In this document: positions 45,957 through 54,292 of the stretch, piece after piece
Position numbering within the stretch: position 1 is the first letter of the stretch
Layout of the letters: each line of letters starts with the position of its first letter
Assembly (NCBI RefSeq): GCF_000422545.1
Contig: NZ_AULZ01000012.1
Span: 62,001 to 126,000 of the forward strand
Origin: Desulfocurvibacter africanus subsp. africanus DSM 2603
Lineage (GTDB): Bacteria > Desulfobacterota > Desulfovibrionia > Desulfovibrionales > Desulfovibrionaceae
Length of the DNA: 64,000 nucleotides
Direction: 5' to 3'
The notes under the pieces: model-generated
The model's database searches: none
What the model was told of the DNA's origin: nothing
The model's input: the letters and a program-made list of their open reading frames with translations, nothing else
Program-made: the position numbers and the translations under genes

Positions 45957-46085
45957 TAGAGCATTTTGCTTTTGAAAATGCTCTGCAAGCCATGCGTCGG
46001 CATGGCTTGCCGCTAGCTTCGGCGTAGGCGCAATTCACTTGCGCCGTCAACGCCGGAGCGGGCGTCTTAAAAGCAATCTGCTTTA
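45957..46085 (-). repeat. Miniature element, type A2
   Basis: 129-bp TA-bounded copy (TTAGAGCATT...TGCTTTAA), stems intact; centre GCCGCTAGCTTCGGCG. Confidence 0.92.
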
Positions 46086-46243
46086 AGCTGACAATAACAA
46101 AGCAAGATGCACAATGCGCTCTGCATAGCCAGCTTGAGGCAAAATGCACAGTGGCGATATCGGGTACCGCGCGAAAATACTACGGCCTGAAGCGGCAAGC
46201 CTCGAATTCTGAATCGCCACCAACGGCGCAGGGGTTCGGTTGC

Positions 46244-46420
46244 CTACATGACCTTGATGCCGACGTCGTAGTACTTGCCAATCCCGGATTCGGCGCGGCG
46301 GAAGAACTTTTCGGCGCCGGGACTGTTCGTTCCCACCAAAAAGCTGCCCGTGTTCCTGAAGCCTGTGTCCTGCTTGCCGCCCTTGACCTGCAACGCAGAC
46401 ATTCTGCACGGAGCGTTAAA
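46244..46420 (-). pseudogene. C-terminal fragment of a DUF89-like gene
   Basis: The final 21 codons (AEKFFRRAESGIGKYYDVGI then KVM, stop TAG) match the end of the intact gene at 54290-56035 at all but one residue. Just before them GGKQDTGFRNTGSFLVGTNS looks like a diverged continuation. The rest of the gene is absent. This may be a remnant of a paralog, or a gene-conversion/recombination scar. It also shows the natural TAG stop without an element. Confidence 0.75.
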
Positions 46421-46586
46421 CCTGCACGGAGCGTTCCACGGCGTGCAGCGCATGCCGTGAGTGAGGCTGGTGCCGCTGGACTGAATGGCTGGCAAGCCGG
46501 CCCATGGTCAGGGATGCACTTTTCCCTTGCTGAGCAGCTGCCTTCTTCACTACCCTGGCCTGGATCCGCAGCAAGGAGCCTTGACC

Positions 46587-47921
46587 ATGATCGCGATGCA
46601 CAATCTTGACATCTCGGGTCTTATTTCCAGGCCTGATCTCTCCAGGGAGGATCTCCTGGATTACATCGATACGTTCCCGGCCTTGCTCTGGCGTATCGAG
46701 ATAGCCAGATCCAGAATCGAATTTCTCAACAGCCAGCACATCGCAGGTCTGGGCGACAGGACCGGCTTGTTCATGAAGAGTCCGGAATTCCGCACACTCA
46801 TGGTCCTGCCCGAAGACCTCCACTTCCTGGAAGGCTTCATGGAGGCCATGAAAGAGGCCAAGGCCGCGGAATGCATCTTTCGCATCCGCGACCACGAAGG
46901 CGCGGTTCGCTGGCTCAAGCTGGTGGGATGGACTCATCCGAAGGATCTGCGCTACTACATGGGCCACCTTCTGGATGTCTCGGGCCGGGCCGAGGCCATC
47001 AAATCCATCATCGAGAAGGATGCCGAACTCCAGCTCATGATCGAGCTGGCCGACAACCCCGTCATCATCCTGGACTTCGACACGAAGCAGGTCGTGTCCC
47101 AGAACATGGCCGCCAGCCGCCTGTTCCTCTACAGCCCCGACGAATTTCGGAACCTGTTCCTCCAGGACCTCTACCATCGCGGCATGACCAACATGGTCCA
47201 TCGGCTGCTCAACGAAATCATCTTTTCCAAGAAATGGGAAGGCAAGCTTCTCTTCGAGCGCAAGACGAACTCGGTCTTCACGGCCGAGACAAGCACGCGC
47301 TTCCTCATCTTCCGCGAGCGACGGCTGCTGCGTGTCTCCCTGACGAACATTACCGCATCCGAGCCACGACAGGAAAAGCGAAAGGGGCGTGGCAAAGACC
47401 AAGGCGGACACAAGGCGTTGCTTGGGCAAGACCTGCTCGCCAGGCTGGACGGTCTGAGCGATATGGACAGCATCCTGCGGGTCATGCTCGACCATCAGCT
47501 CCCGAACTTCAGCTTTGACGCCATCCTCTTCTCGGACATTCATGCCCGCAAAAACAGAGTCTATGTGTACGCTGCGGGACAACCCTTCGCGAGCATGGCC
47601 TGCGGTGAGATGTACTCGTACGAAGGAACCGTTGCTCAGGACATTGAGCGCTTCAAACTCGACTACCTGATTGTCGACGAGACCCTGGACAGCATCAAGG
47701 CCATAGACTGGGCCTTGTTCATCCCCAAGGGCATCCGCTCTTACTTTGCCAAACCCTTCTACCAGCGGGGAGTGCTCCGCTCGGTCATGATACTCTGCTC
47801 GCTGCACCCCAAGACCTTCCTCAACGAGGGCCTTTCCGAATACTCCATCCTGTTCGAGCCCTTCCAACGTGCTGTGCAGGCCTGGAGGTCTGCGCAGCGC
47901 TGCAGTCGCATGAAAGCCTGA
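46587..47921 (+). CDS. PAS-domain sensory protein without recognised output
   Basis: 444 residues from ATG 46587 (AAGGAG eight bases upstream). Two PAS-like units: ~20-145 (FPALLWRIEIARSRIEFLNS, ending with a PAC-type DHEGAVRWLKLVG) and ~150-285 (LADNPVIILDFDTKQVVSQN). The final ~150 residues (ILRVMLDHQLPNFSFDAILF, and YFAKPFYQRGVLRSVMILC) look like a GAF-type domain. No kinase, GGDEF or DNA-binding domain is seen. It may signal through protein contacts; function unknown. Confidence 0.7.
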   Translation: MIAMHNLDISGLISRPDLSREDLLDYIDTFPALLWRIEIARSRIEFLNSQHIAGLGDRTGLFMKSPEFRTLMVLPEDLHFLEGFMEAMKEAKAAECIFRIRDHEGAVRWLKLVGWTHPKDLRYYMGHLLDVSGRAEAIKSIIEKDAELQLMIELADNPVIILDFDTKQVVSQNMAASRLFLYSPDEFRNLFLQDLYHRGMTNMVHRLLNEIIFSKKWEGKLLFERKTNSVFTAETSTRFLIFRERRLLRVSLTNITASEPRQEKRKGRGKDQGGHKALLGQDLLARLDGLSDMDSILRVMLDHQLPNFSFDAILFSDIHARKNRVYVYAAGQPFASMACGEMYSYEGTVAQDIERFKLDYLIVDETLDSIKAIDWALFIPKGIRSYFAKPFYQRGVLRSVMILCSLHPKTFLNEGLSEYSILFEPFQRAVQAWRSAQRCSRMKA

Positions 47922-47983
47922 GCCGTTCTCATCCTGCCTTCCCCCGATTGCTCGTAAGCGGCGTGATGCGCACAAGGGTTGCG

Positions 47984-47997
47984 ATTGGTAGAACCAC
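47984..47997. promoter_or_regulatory. Candidate GntR/FadR-type operator 1
   Basis: ATTGGTAGAACCAC matches the FadR-subfamily pattern TGGT-N3-ACCA. It lies 176 bp before the GntR gene. Confidence 0.55.
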
Positions 47998-48145
47998 TTC
48001 GGCCTTACACATGGCCCTGTGGTTTGGGAAAGCCCATTTTGCGCCCATTAAAAATTTCTTCTTGCGATGCAAACTTTTATGGGCTTATTGGCTCATCCAA
48101 AGACTCTACCAGCGTTCCAGACATACTTTATGCGCTTAGCCATAC

Positions 48146-48162
48146 AATTGGTAGAACCAATT
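48146..48162. promoter_or_regulatory. Candidate GntR/FadR-type operator 2
   Basis: AATTGGT-AGA-ACCAATT is a perfect 7-bp dyad of the FadR-type pattern, ending 11 bp before the regulator start codon. With the first site, it suggests negative autoregulation. Confidence 0.7.
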
Positions 48163-48172
48163 TGGACGGAAC

Positions 48173-48901
48173 ATGGGCAAGGAAGACTTCATCCTTACGG
48201 ATCTCGCAGGCAGAATTCGCAAGGGCAACTGGTTGATCGGCGACCGGCTCCCTCCCGAGCGCAGTCTTGCCTACATGCTCGGAACGAGCCGCAATACGGT
48301 CCGCGGTGTTCTGCGCACGCTCGCGGCAAAAGGTGTTCTGGACATCCGCAGGGGCAGCGGCTGCTACCTCCACTCAGTGCAAGGCCTAAGCACCATTACG
48401 GCCTGCGAGTCGCGCAACCAGGCCGAGGGCCAGCGTGAAGTCGTGGAAGCCTGCTTCACGCTCTATCCAGCCATCGCCGCGTTCTGTGCCGAACGCATCT
48501 CCGCCGCCGGCCTCACAGGCCTGGAAGAGTGCCTGTTCGCCTTGAGCAAGGCCATTTTTGCCGAGAACCCGGAAGCCGTCTGCGAGCAGATGGCGGTTTT
48601 CATGCGCAAGATCGCCGAAGGCACCGGCAACTCCGCCCTGATCCGCGCCGCAGAGAGCATCTGCCCAAGCCATCCAGTGCTGTTCGAATTCTTCTTCTCC
48701 AGCGAGGACTACGAGCGCGAGACCATCTTCGCGGGCCACGCCAAGATCCTGCAAAGCCTCAAACGCCACAAGGCGCAAGAGACCAGGCAGCGCATGGAGG
48801 AGCATATCCTGCGCATGTGCCTGCTCCTTGAGAAGCACGGACGCATCGAGTGCTCGGAAACCTTGCGTAAGGAGATCGAGGCGCGGGAGGTCTTCGCATG
48901 A
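48173..48901 (+). CDS. GntR/FadR-family transcriptional regulator
   Basis: 242 residues. The N-terminal winged helix is clear (GDRLPPERSLAYMLGTSRNT, VRGVLRTLAAKGVLDIRRGS GCYL). The C-terminal ~150 residues form the all-helical FCD ligand domain (VVEACFTLYPAIAAFCAERI). Such regulators respond to organic acids or acyl compounds. It leads a cluster with a small protein (overlapping), a polytopic membrane protein, a Tat metallo-hydrolase and a CobW GTPase, which it probably controls through the two operators upstream. Confidence 0.88.
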   Translation: MGKEDFILTDLAGRIRKGNWLIGDRLPPERSLAYMLGTSRNTVRGVLRTLAAKGVLDIRRGSGCYLHSVQGLSTITACESRNQAEGQREVVEACFTLYPAIAAFCAERISAAGLTGLEECLFALSKAIFAENPEAVCEQMAVFMRKIAEGTGNSALIRAAESICPSHPVLFEFFFSSEDYERETIFAGHAKILQSLKRHKAQETRQRMEEHILRMCLLLEKHGRIECSETLRKEIEAREVFA

Positions 48902-49164
48902 GCGCCAGGCTGTCGCGCAAAGCCTTCATGCGCGGCCTGCTCTCCTGGGGCCTGTGTCAGCTCACGCCTGGCGCACAACCGGAGGAAGGACAGGTCGACG
49001 ACCCTGAGCTGGCGGCACTGGCGGCCGACTTTCCGCAGGAGGCGCTGCGCGCGGAAGTGGTCCGCCTGGGCCTGGATCCAGGGACCATGGTGCGCGCTGA
49101 AATGCTCGCCGCAGTGCGCGCGGCCATGCGCGGCAACAACGTCCCCAGCGGGACGAAGGAATAG
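48898..49164 (+). CDS. Small protein coupled to GntR regulator
   Basis: 88 residues; ATG 48898 overlaps the regulator stop (ATGA). The start SRKAFMRGLLSWGLCQ is Tat-like but lacks a long hydrophobic core. The rest is helical (DDPELAALAADFPQEALRAE). No family recognised. Its position suggests a role with the membrane protein and metallo-hydrolase that follow. Confidence 0.65.
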   Translation: MSARLSRKAFMRGLLSWGLCQLTPGAQPEEGQVDDPELAALAADFPQEALRAEVVRLGLDPGTMVRAEMLAAVRAAMRGNNVPSGTKE

Positions 49165-49260
49165 GAACCGACCCTCAAGGCCAGGAGGTGGCCATGCCGG
49201 CACGCTGATATCAACCGCTCTCTGTTGGAACGTTTTGCCTCAAACCTCAAGGAGACGCAT

Positions 49261-50664
49261 ATGAGCACACACGTGAACTACCTCGAGGCGCGCAAGCTCG
49301 AGAAGCGCTGGGCAGGCCCCTTGCCGGCGCTTGTGAACTTGCTGCTGAGTCTGATCGTCTTCTACGCCACCTGGTGGATATTCCAGGATCCCCGCGGCTG
49401 GATGCGGCTCTACACCCCCTACGTGGGCTATATGTACACCCGCTGGCTGCTCATCATCTTCATCTGGGTAGCCTACATCTTCGACTTCTGGCCTTTCAGG
49501 CGCGCATGGCTTGAGAAGGCCCATCCCCTGGTCAAGGGCACGCTGCTCACGCTCCTGTCCGTGGCGGTCATGCTCGCCCTCATCAAAGGCTTTTTCGAGG
49601 GCATGCTCGGCAATTATGCCATGGCCTACTTCAACCCCGAGCAGCTGACCAAGCTCCAGGGCGTGACTGAATTCTTCGCCGCCGAGTACGCGGCCCTGGC
49701 CTGCCTCATGTTCGCGGCAATCGCCTCCTGGCTCAGCCCGGCCTGGGTCGTGGCCATGGAGGAATCCCCCTGGCAGGATTTGCCCCAGCCGGCCAGAGGC
49801 TTCAGCATCTGGCTCATGACCTTCTTCCTGAGTGTCATAGTCTATTTCATGACCATGCATCCGCACATGGGCATCCTCTACTACCCATGGCAGTACTTCG
49901 CCTCCATCACACCGCCCTATTGGGAGCAATTCGCCAACACGGTCTCGGGCAACTTCCATATTGCCTGGATCATGTGCTGCACGGTCGTGGTCTGGCTCGT
50001 GGAGACCATCTGGGAGCGCTATCCGTTCACGGTCATAAGGAGCCCCTGGCTCAGGCGTTTTGCCCTGTTCTTCGGCATCATCGCCATCTCCCTGGCCCTG
50101 GCCGCGTTCCTCTACTTCGCACAGGAGCTTGCCTGGGGCGAGGCCATCCGCGGTCACAGGCGCGATGCCGCTCCGGACTGGCGCTGGCTGCACGTGGGCG
50201 AAACAGCCATTTTCTTCCTCATGCCAGCCCTCTTCCTTTACATGTATTGTGGCAACTGGCCGCGGAAGTACTCCGTGCCCGTGAACCTGCTCGCGCGCAC
50301 CGCCATCGTCATCGTGGCCGGACTGGCCGTCTATGCGCTGTACTATCGGACCGCGCACCTCTTCCTGGGCACGCAGAAGGGCTTCTCGCACCCGCAGCAG
50401 TTCCCCATGATCCCGACCATCTGGCTCATCAACATCTGGCTCGTGAACCACTGGTTCATGGACAATTGGCCGGGCTGGACCGTGCGCATGAAGACCGCCG
50501 AGGAGATTGCCCGGGAGCGCGCCGCCCGCGCGGCCGAGCACACCTGGAGCCCGCGCATGGTGCCCGGCCTGGCCGTGGGCGCGGTCGTCGGCGTGGCGCT
50601 CTACTTCGTCGCCGTGTGGGTCCTGCCCGCCGCGTCGAAGATCGTAACGCTCATCCCGCAGTAG
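49261..50664 (+). CDS. Polytopic membrane protein, about 11 helices
   Basis: 467 residues from ATG 49261 (AAGGAGACGCAT upstream). About eleven hydrophobic helices, many Trp residues (FYATWWIFQ, FHIAWIMCCTVVVWLVETIW) and conserved His in loops (MTMHPHMGILYYPWQYF). It resembles membrane proteins found beside Tat-exported hydrolases in sulfate reducers, but no transporter family can be stated with certainty. The next gene starts 18 bases later. Confidence 0.7.
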   Translation: MSTHVNYLEARKLEKRWAGPLPALVNLLLSLIVFYATWWIFQDPRGWMRLYTPYVGYMYTRWLLIIFIWVAYIFDFWPFRRAWLEKAHPLVKGTLLTLLSVAVMLALIKGFFEGMLGNYAMAYFNPEQLTKLQGVTEFFAAEYAALACLMFAAIASWLSPAWVVAMEESPWQDLPQPARGFSIWLMTFFLSVIVYFMTMHPHMGILYYPWQYFASITPPYWEQFANTVSGNFHIAWIMCCTVVVWLVETIWERYPFTVIRSPWLRRFALFFGIIAISLALAAFLYFAQELAWGEAIRGHRRDAAPDWRWLHVGETAIFFLMPALFLYMYCGNWPRKYSVPVNLLARTAIVIVAGLAVYALYYRTAHLFLGTQKGFSHPQQFPMIPTIWLINIWLVNHWFMDNWPGWTVRMKTAEEIARERAARAAEHTWSPRMVPGLAVGAVVGVALYFVAVWVLPAASKIVTLIPQ

Positions 50665-50682
50665 ATCGAGGAGGGAAAGCAT

Positions 50683-51855
50683 ATGTCCGACAGCAATAAT
50701 CCCATCAACCGCCGCGACTTCATCAAGGGCGCGGCCCTGGGCGTGGGCCTGGGCGCCTTTGGCGCCATGGGCGTGTACTCCTATTCACCCTGGCGCAAGG
50801 CGCACCTGGCGAAGGTCGAGCGCAAGCTGACCGACTTCGGCGTCTGCCGTGGGGTCAAGGCCACGGTCATCTCCGAGACGAGCTGGTTCGACAACGCCAT
50901 GCTCATGGGCGACATCAAGGCTGCGGGCGGCCTGCTCGTGGACCAGTACACGTACAACTGGCCGCCCTTCGGCGACGGCACAGGCCTTGGCAAAGGCTCC
51001 TACGAGTCAGGCATTGCCCAGATCAAGAGCCTGCTGCCTGGCCGCCTCGAGGAAGCCTGGGAAATCACCCGCCAGAAAAGCGTCCATCCCGAGAACAGCG
51101 GCGGCTTCGCGGCGCTCATTGAGGTCGAGGACATGGACGGCAAGGTCCACAAGTACCTCCTCGACTCGGGCTGGTCCTACCAGTGGATGGACGAGTGCTT
51201 CAAGCGCGAGGGCATCGACAAGATGCTCGCCAGTGGCGAGATCGAGGCGCTCATCATCTCGCACGAGCACTTCGACCACTTCTGGGGCCTGCCCGTAACG
51301 CTCAAGTACGCACCTGGCATAAAAATCTACATCCCGGACACCTTCTACCCCTCCGGCCTGCAGTACATCGTCGACGCCGGCCACAAGGGCGAGCTCATCA
51401 AAGTCTCCAAGGGCCTGCGCCCGATCATGCCGGGCATGGCTTCCTACGTGTTCGACATCCCCATCATCTGCAAGGTTTTCGGCGAGCAGTCCCTGTACTT
51501 CAACGTGGCGGACCTTGGCCTGGTGAGCATCACCGGCTGCTGCCACCAGGGCATCATCCTCTTCGCCGACACGGCCTACAAGGAACTCAAGTACGAACGG
51601 GACCAGTTCCACGGCCTCTACGGCGGGCTGCACATCTCGCCTTTCGACGACTGGGATCCCAAGTACGACGACCTGGTCATCGGGCTCAAGAAGTGGAACA
51701 TCGAGAAGGTCGGCTGCAACCACTGCACTGGCCTCGTCACGGCCAAGAAGTTCATCGATGTGGGCTACCCCGTGATCAAGGGCACGGCCCGCTTCCGCAC
51801 CAAGGATGAAGCCTATCTCGGCAACGGTGACACGATCGAGTTCAGGAAAGCTTAG
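50683..51855 (+). CDS. Tat-exported MBL-fold metallo-hydrolase
   Basis: 390 residues. The N-terminus INRRDFIKGAALGVGLGAFG is a twin-arginine signal, so the enzyme is exported folded, probably with metals bound. The MBL motif is ISHEHFDHFWG (HxHxDH); GCCHQGIILF and VGCNHCTGLVTAKKFID give further ligands, the pattern of the MptG/ribofuranosyl-aminobenzene-phosphate synthase-like branch. GAGGAGGGAAAGC precedes the ATG. Its membrane neighbour and the CobW chaperone downstream suggest a metal-requiring periplasmic enzyme; substrate unknown. Confidence 0.85.
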   Translation: MSDSNNPINRRDFIKGAALGVGLGAFGAMGVYSYSPWRKAHLAKVERKLTDFGVCRGVKATVISETSWFDNAMLMGDIKAAGGLLVDQYTYNWPPFGDGTGLGKGSYESGIAQIKSLLPGRLEEAWEITRQKSVHPENSGGFAALIEVEDMDGKVHKYLLDSGWSYQWMDECFKREGIDKMLASGEIEALIISHEHFDHFWGLPVTLKYAPGIKIYIPDTFYPSGLQYIVDAGHKGELIKVSKGLRPIMPGMASYVFDIPIICKVFGEQSLYFNVADLGLVSITGCCHQGIILFADTAYKELKYERDQFHGLYGGLHISPFDDWDPKYDDLVIGLKKWNIEKVGCNHCTGLVTAKKFIDVGYPVIKGTARFRTKDEAYLGNGDTIEFRKA

Positions 51856-51903
51856 CTGCCCTGCGGGAGGCGGCCCAGGCCGCCTCCCGCATTGCGGGGA
51901 ACC

Positions 51904-53796
51904 ATGGACCTGCGCTGCGTTACGCCCATTACTCCCGGCCATGGCGAGCCGTGGCTGCCCGGCTTCCTGCGGGCTCTGCTCCTGCGTGCGCAGTTCAGCC
52001 GCGCCGATGCGCGCGCCCTTGGCTGGCGAGGCATCAGGCCATCACTGGCCCATGGCGAAAGCTGGACCTGCCGCGTTCAGGGCCTGCCCGGAGTCTTCGG
52101 GCTTCTGTTCGAGGGCGAGCGGGCAACCACTTCCAGCCTCAGCGGGAGCTTCTCCCTGCTCTATTTCCCCCACCCGGACGAACCGCGCGCCGAGCGCTAT
52201 CCTTTGGCCGCGGCGGCCGCCACCCAGCGCCAGGACTACTGGGACCTGGTACGCGACTTTGCGGCCTTTCCCGAACCCCTGGGCCTGTTCCGCCTGGCCA
52301 CGCTCACGCTCGGCGTCTCGCCAGCAGGCGATGCGCTCGGAGTGGAGCTTCAGGCCCTGAGCAGGCAATGCGTTGTCGCCCTGGACGGGGTACGTTTCCC
52401 GGGTGATCCGGCGCGCTTCGTTGTCCATCCAGGCGGCATGGAGAGCGATGTCCCGGCTTACGGGCCAGCCTTCATTTTCCTGCGCAGCCTGGCCTCGACG
52501 CTGACATACGGCCTGGGCGAGCCGCCTTCGGCCATGGCGCTGACCATCACTCCCGGTCATGTGCTCGCCTATACGGCTGCGGGCTACTGGGAAGCCCGCG
52601 CGCATGAATCTGTGCGCAGCCTCTCCTTGCGCCTGGACTACGGCGCTGCCGCTCCTGCCCCGACTGCCGGGCCAGGCGAGCCGGGCGAACCCGCCACACT
52701 GTTCGCCCAGGCCAGTACGGCCAGGCGCACTGCGCAACGCAGGAGCTGGACAAAGGGAGCGCCGCTAGGCCTTATGGGCAAGCAGCCGTGGCACTGCGCG
52801 CACATCCCCGAATGGCTGCGCGCAACCGGACGCCCTGTGGCCACGCTTCGGCCCGAGTTGCTCGTACTGACCGGCTTTCTCGGCTCCGGCAAAACGACCC
52901 TGCTGCGCCGGTTCATCGAGTACAACCTCCAGCGCAGCCGCTTCGTGGCCATCATCCAGAACGAGATCGGCGAGATCGGCCTCGACGGGAAGCTCCTGGA
53001 CCATGACTTCAGCGTGGTCGAGATGGACGAGGGCTGCGTGTGCTGCTCCCTTTCCGGCCAGCTCGGCCGTGGCCTCGCGCAGGTCCTTGCGCGCTTCCGG
53101 CCCGACGTGGTCGTGCTGGAGACCAGCGGCATGGCCAACCCGAAAAACCTGCTCTCCGAACTCGACGAACTTGAAGCACTGGTCTGCCCGGGCCTCGTGT
53201 TGACGGTCGTGGATGGAGCGAACCTGGATATGCTCCTTAATAACGGCCTGGTCGCCCGTGACCAGATCGAGGTCGCCGACGTGCTCATTCTGAACAAGAC
53301 CGACCTCGTCTCCCAGGCGGAGCGGGCGCGGGCACTCGACCGGATGCGGAGCCTGAATCCCGGGGCCATGCTCGTCGAGGCGACGCATGGCGACATCCCC
53401 TTCGGCCTGCTGGATGAGGCGCAACGCCAAACAAGACCTGGGCTGGCGCCGCACCTGCCTGCCAGCACCCTGCTGCCCACCTACGAGCGTGGCCAGACGC
53501 ATGCCGATGCCGGCTTCGTGGCCCGCACAGTTCGCCTGGACAAACCCATTGGCATGGACCGGCTGCAAGCCTCGCTGCGCACCCTGAGTCGGGAAGCCTA
53601 CAGGATCAAGGGCATCGTGGACATCGCGGGCGAAGCCACACCTCGGCTGGTGCAGTCCGTGGCAGGCACATTCTCGGTGACCCTTTTCCCCGAGCCGCCC
53701 ACATCTGAGCGCTTCCTGGTCTTCATCGGCCGTGACTTTCCTCACAATGCCGAAGAGGCGTTCCGGGCAGAATTGCTCCCAGCTCACGAGGCGTGA
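51904..53796 (+). CDS. CobW/COG0523-type GTPase with large N-terminal extension
   Basis: 630 residues from ATG 51904. The C-terminal half is a COG0523 metallochaperone GTPase: LTGFLGSGKTTLLRRF (Walker A), EMDEGCVCCSLSG with the CxCC metal motif, ETSGMANPKNLL, and LILNKTDLV. A CobW_C domain ends the protein. The first ~310 residues (GEPWLPGFLRALLLRAQFSR) are not part of the family and match nothing I recognise. COG0523 GTPases deliver metal to target enzymes; the adjacent Tat metallo-hydrolase is the obvious client. Confidence 0.85.
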   Translation: MDLRCVTPITPGHGEPWLPGFLRALLLRAQFSRADARALGWRGIRPSLAHGESWTCRVQGLPGVFGLLFEGERATTSSLSGSFSLLYFPHPDEPRAERYPLAAAAATQRQDYWDLVRDFAAFPEPLGLFRLATLTLGVSPAGDALGVELQALSRQCVVALDGVRFPGDPARFVVHPGGMESDVPAYGPAFIFLRSLASTLTYGLGEPPSAMALTITPGHVLAYTAAGYWEARAHESVRSLSLRLDYGAAAPAPTAGPGEPGEPATLFAQASTARRTAQRRSWTKGAPLGLMGKQPWHCAHIPEWLRATGRPVATLRPELLVLTGFLGSGKTTLLRRFIEYNLQRSRFVAIIQNEIGEIGLDGKLLDHDFSVVEMDEGCVCCSLSGQLGRGLAQVLARFRPDVVVLETSGMANPKNLLSELDELEALVCPGLVLTVVDGANLDMLLNNGLVARDQIEVADVLILNKTDLVSQAERARALDRMRSLNPGAMLVEATHGDIPFGLLDEAQRQTRPGLAPHLPASTLLPTYERGQTHADAGFVARTVRLDKPIGMDRLQASLRTLSREAYRIKGIVDIAGEATPRLVQSVAGTFSVTLFPEPPTSERFLVFIGRDFPHNAEEAFRAELLPAHEA

Positions 53797-54047
53797 TCCG
53801 GCCTGATCTTGCGGACAGCATGTCTTGAGTTCCAGCCTCCCGTCCTCCAGCTTCTGAACCCGGGACGGATTGCCCGAAGACCTTGGTGGGGCGTCGCCCT
53901 CCCCCAAGCCCCACCCGCCAGGGCCTGCGGCCGTGTGCCCGGAGATCGCGGCAGGGCTGCGTGCATGAAAAAAGGGTCGCGACAGAAAAGCCGTGACCCT
54001 TTTGATTTTATCCTGACGTCCCAAGGGGACGTGCCCCCTGTCGTCTT
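53797..54047. other. Intergenic region, terminator only
   Basis: No gene is supported. It holds the terminator at 53970 and leads into two miniature elements. Confidence 0.45.
53970..54010 (+). terminator. Rho-independent terminator of the CobW cluster
   Basis: AAAAGGGTC pairs with GACCCTTTT around a 16-base interval that itself can pair partly; TTTTGATTTTA follows. Confidence 0.7.
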
Positions 54048-54176
54048 TAAAGCAGATTGCTTTTAAGACGCCCGCTCCGGCGTTGACGGCGCAAGTGAAT
54101 TGCGCCTACGCCGAAGCTAGCGGCAAGCCATGCCGACGCATGGCTTGCAGAGCATTTTCAAAAGCAAAATGCTCTA
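54048..54176 (+). repeat. Miniature element, type A2
   Basis: 129-bp TA-bounded copy, centre CGCCGAAGCTAGCGGC. It is followed four bases later by a type C copy. Confidence 0.92.
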
Positions 54177-54179
54177 ATA

Positions 54180-54292
54180 TAGAGCGTTTTGCACAAGAGC
54201 TGGCAGAAACTGGGCAGGGCTTTGCCCTCCCAGACCCTCCCACCAGGGAAATGATTCCCCTGGACCCCCCATTTCAAATGCAATCTGCTCTA
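54180..54292 (+). repeat. Miniature element, type C
   Basis: 113-bp copy TAGAGCGTTTTGC...GCAATCTGCTCTA, nearly identical to those at 16473 and 21638. The right border TA is part of the TAG stop codon of the DUF89-like gene. Confidence 0.92.

Larger units (their letters stand above)
45902..46586. other. Intergenic region with element and pseudogene
   Basis: Holds the type A2 copy at 45957 and a fragment of the DUF89-like gene at 46244. The rest, up to the PAS gene, shows no gene. Confidence 0.45.
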
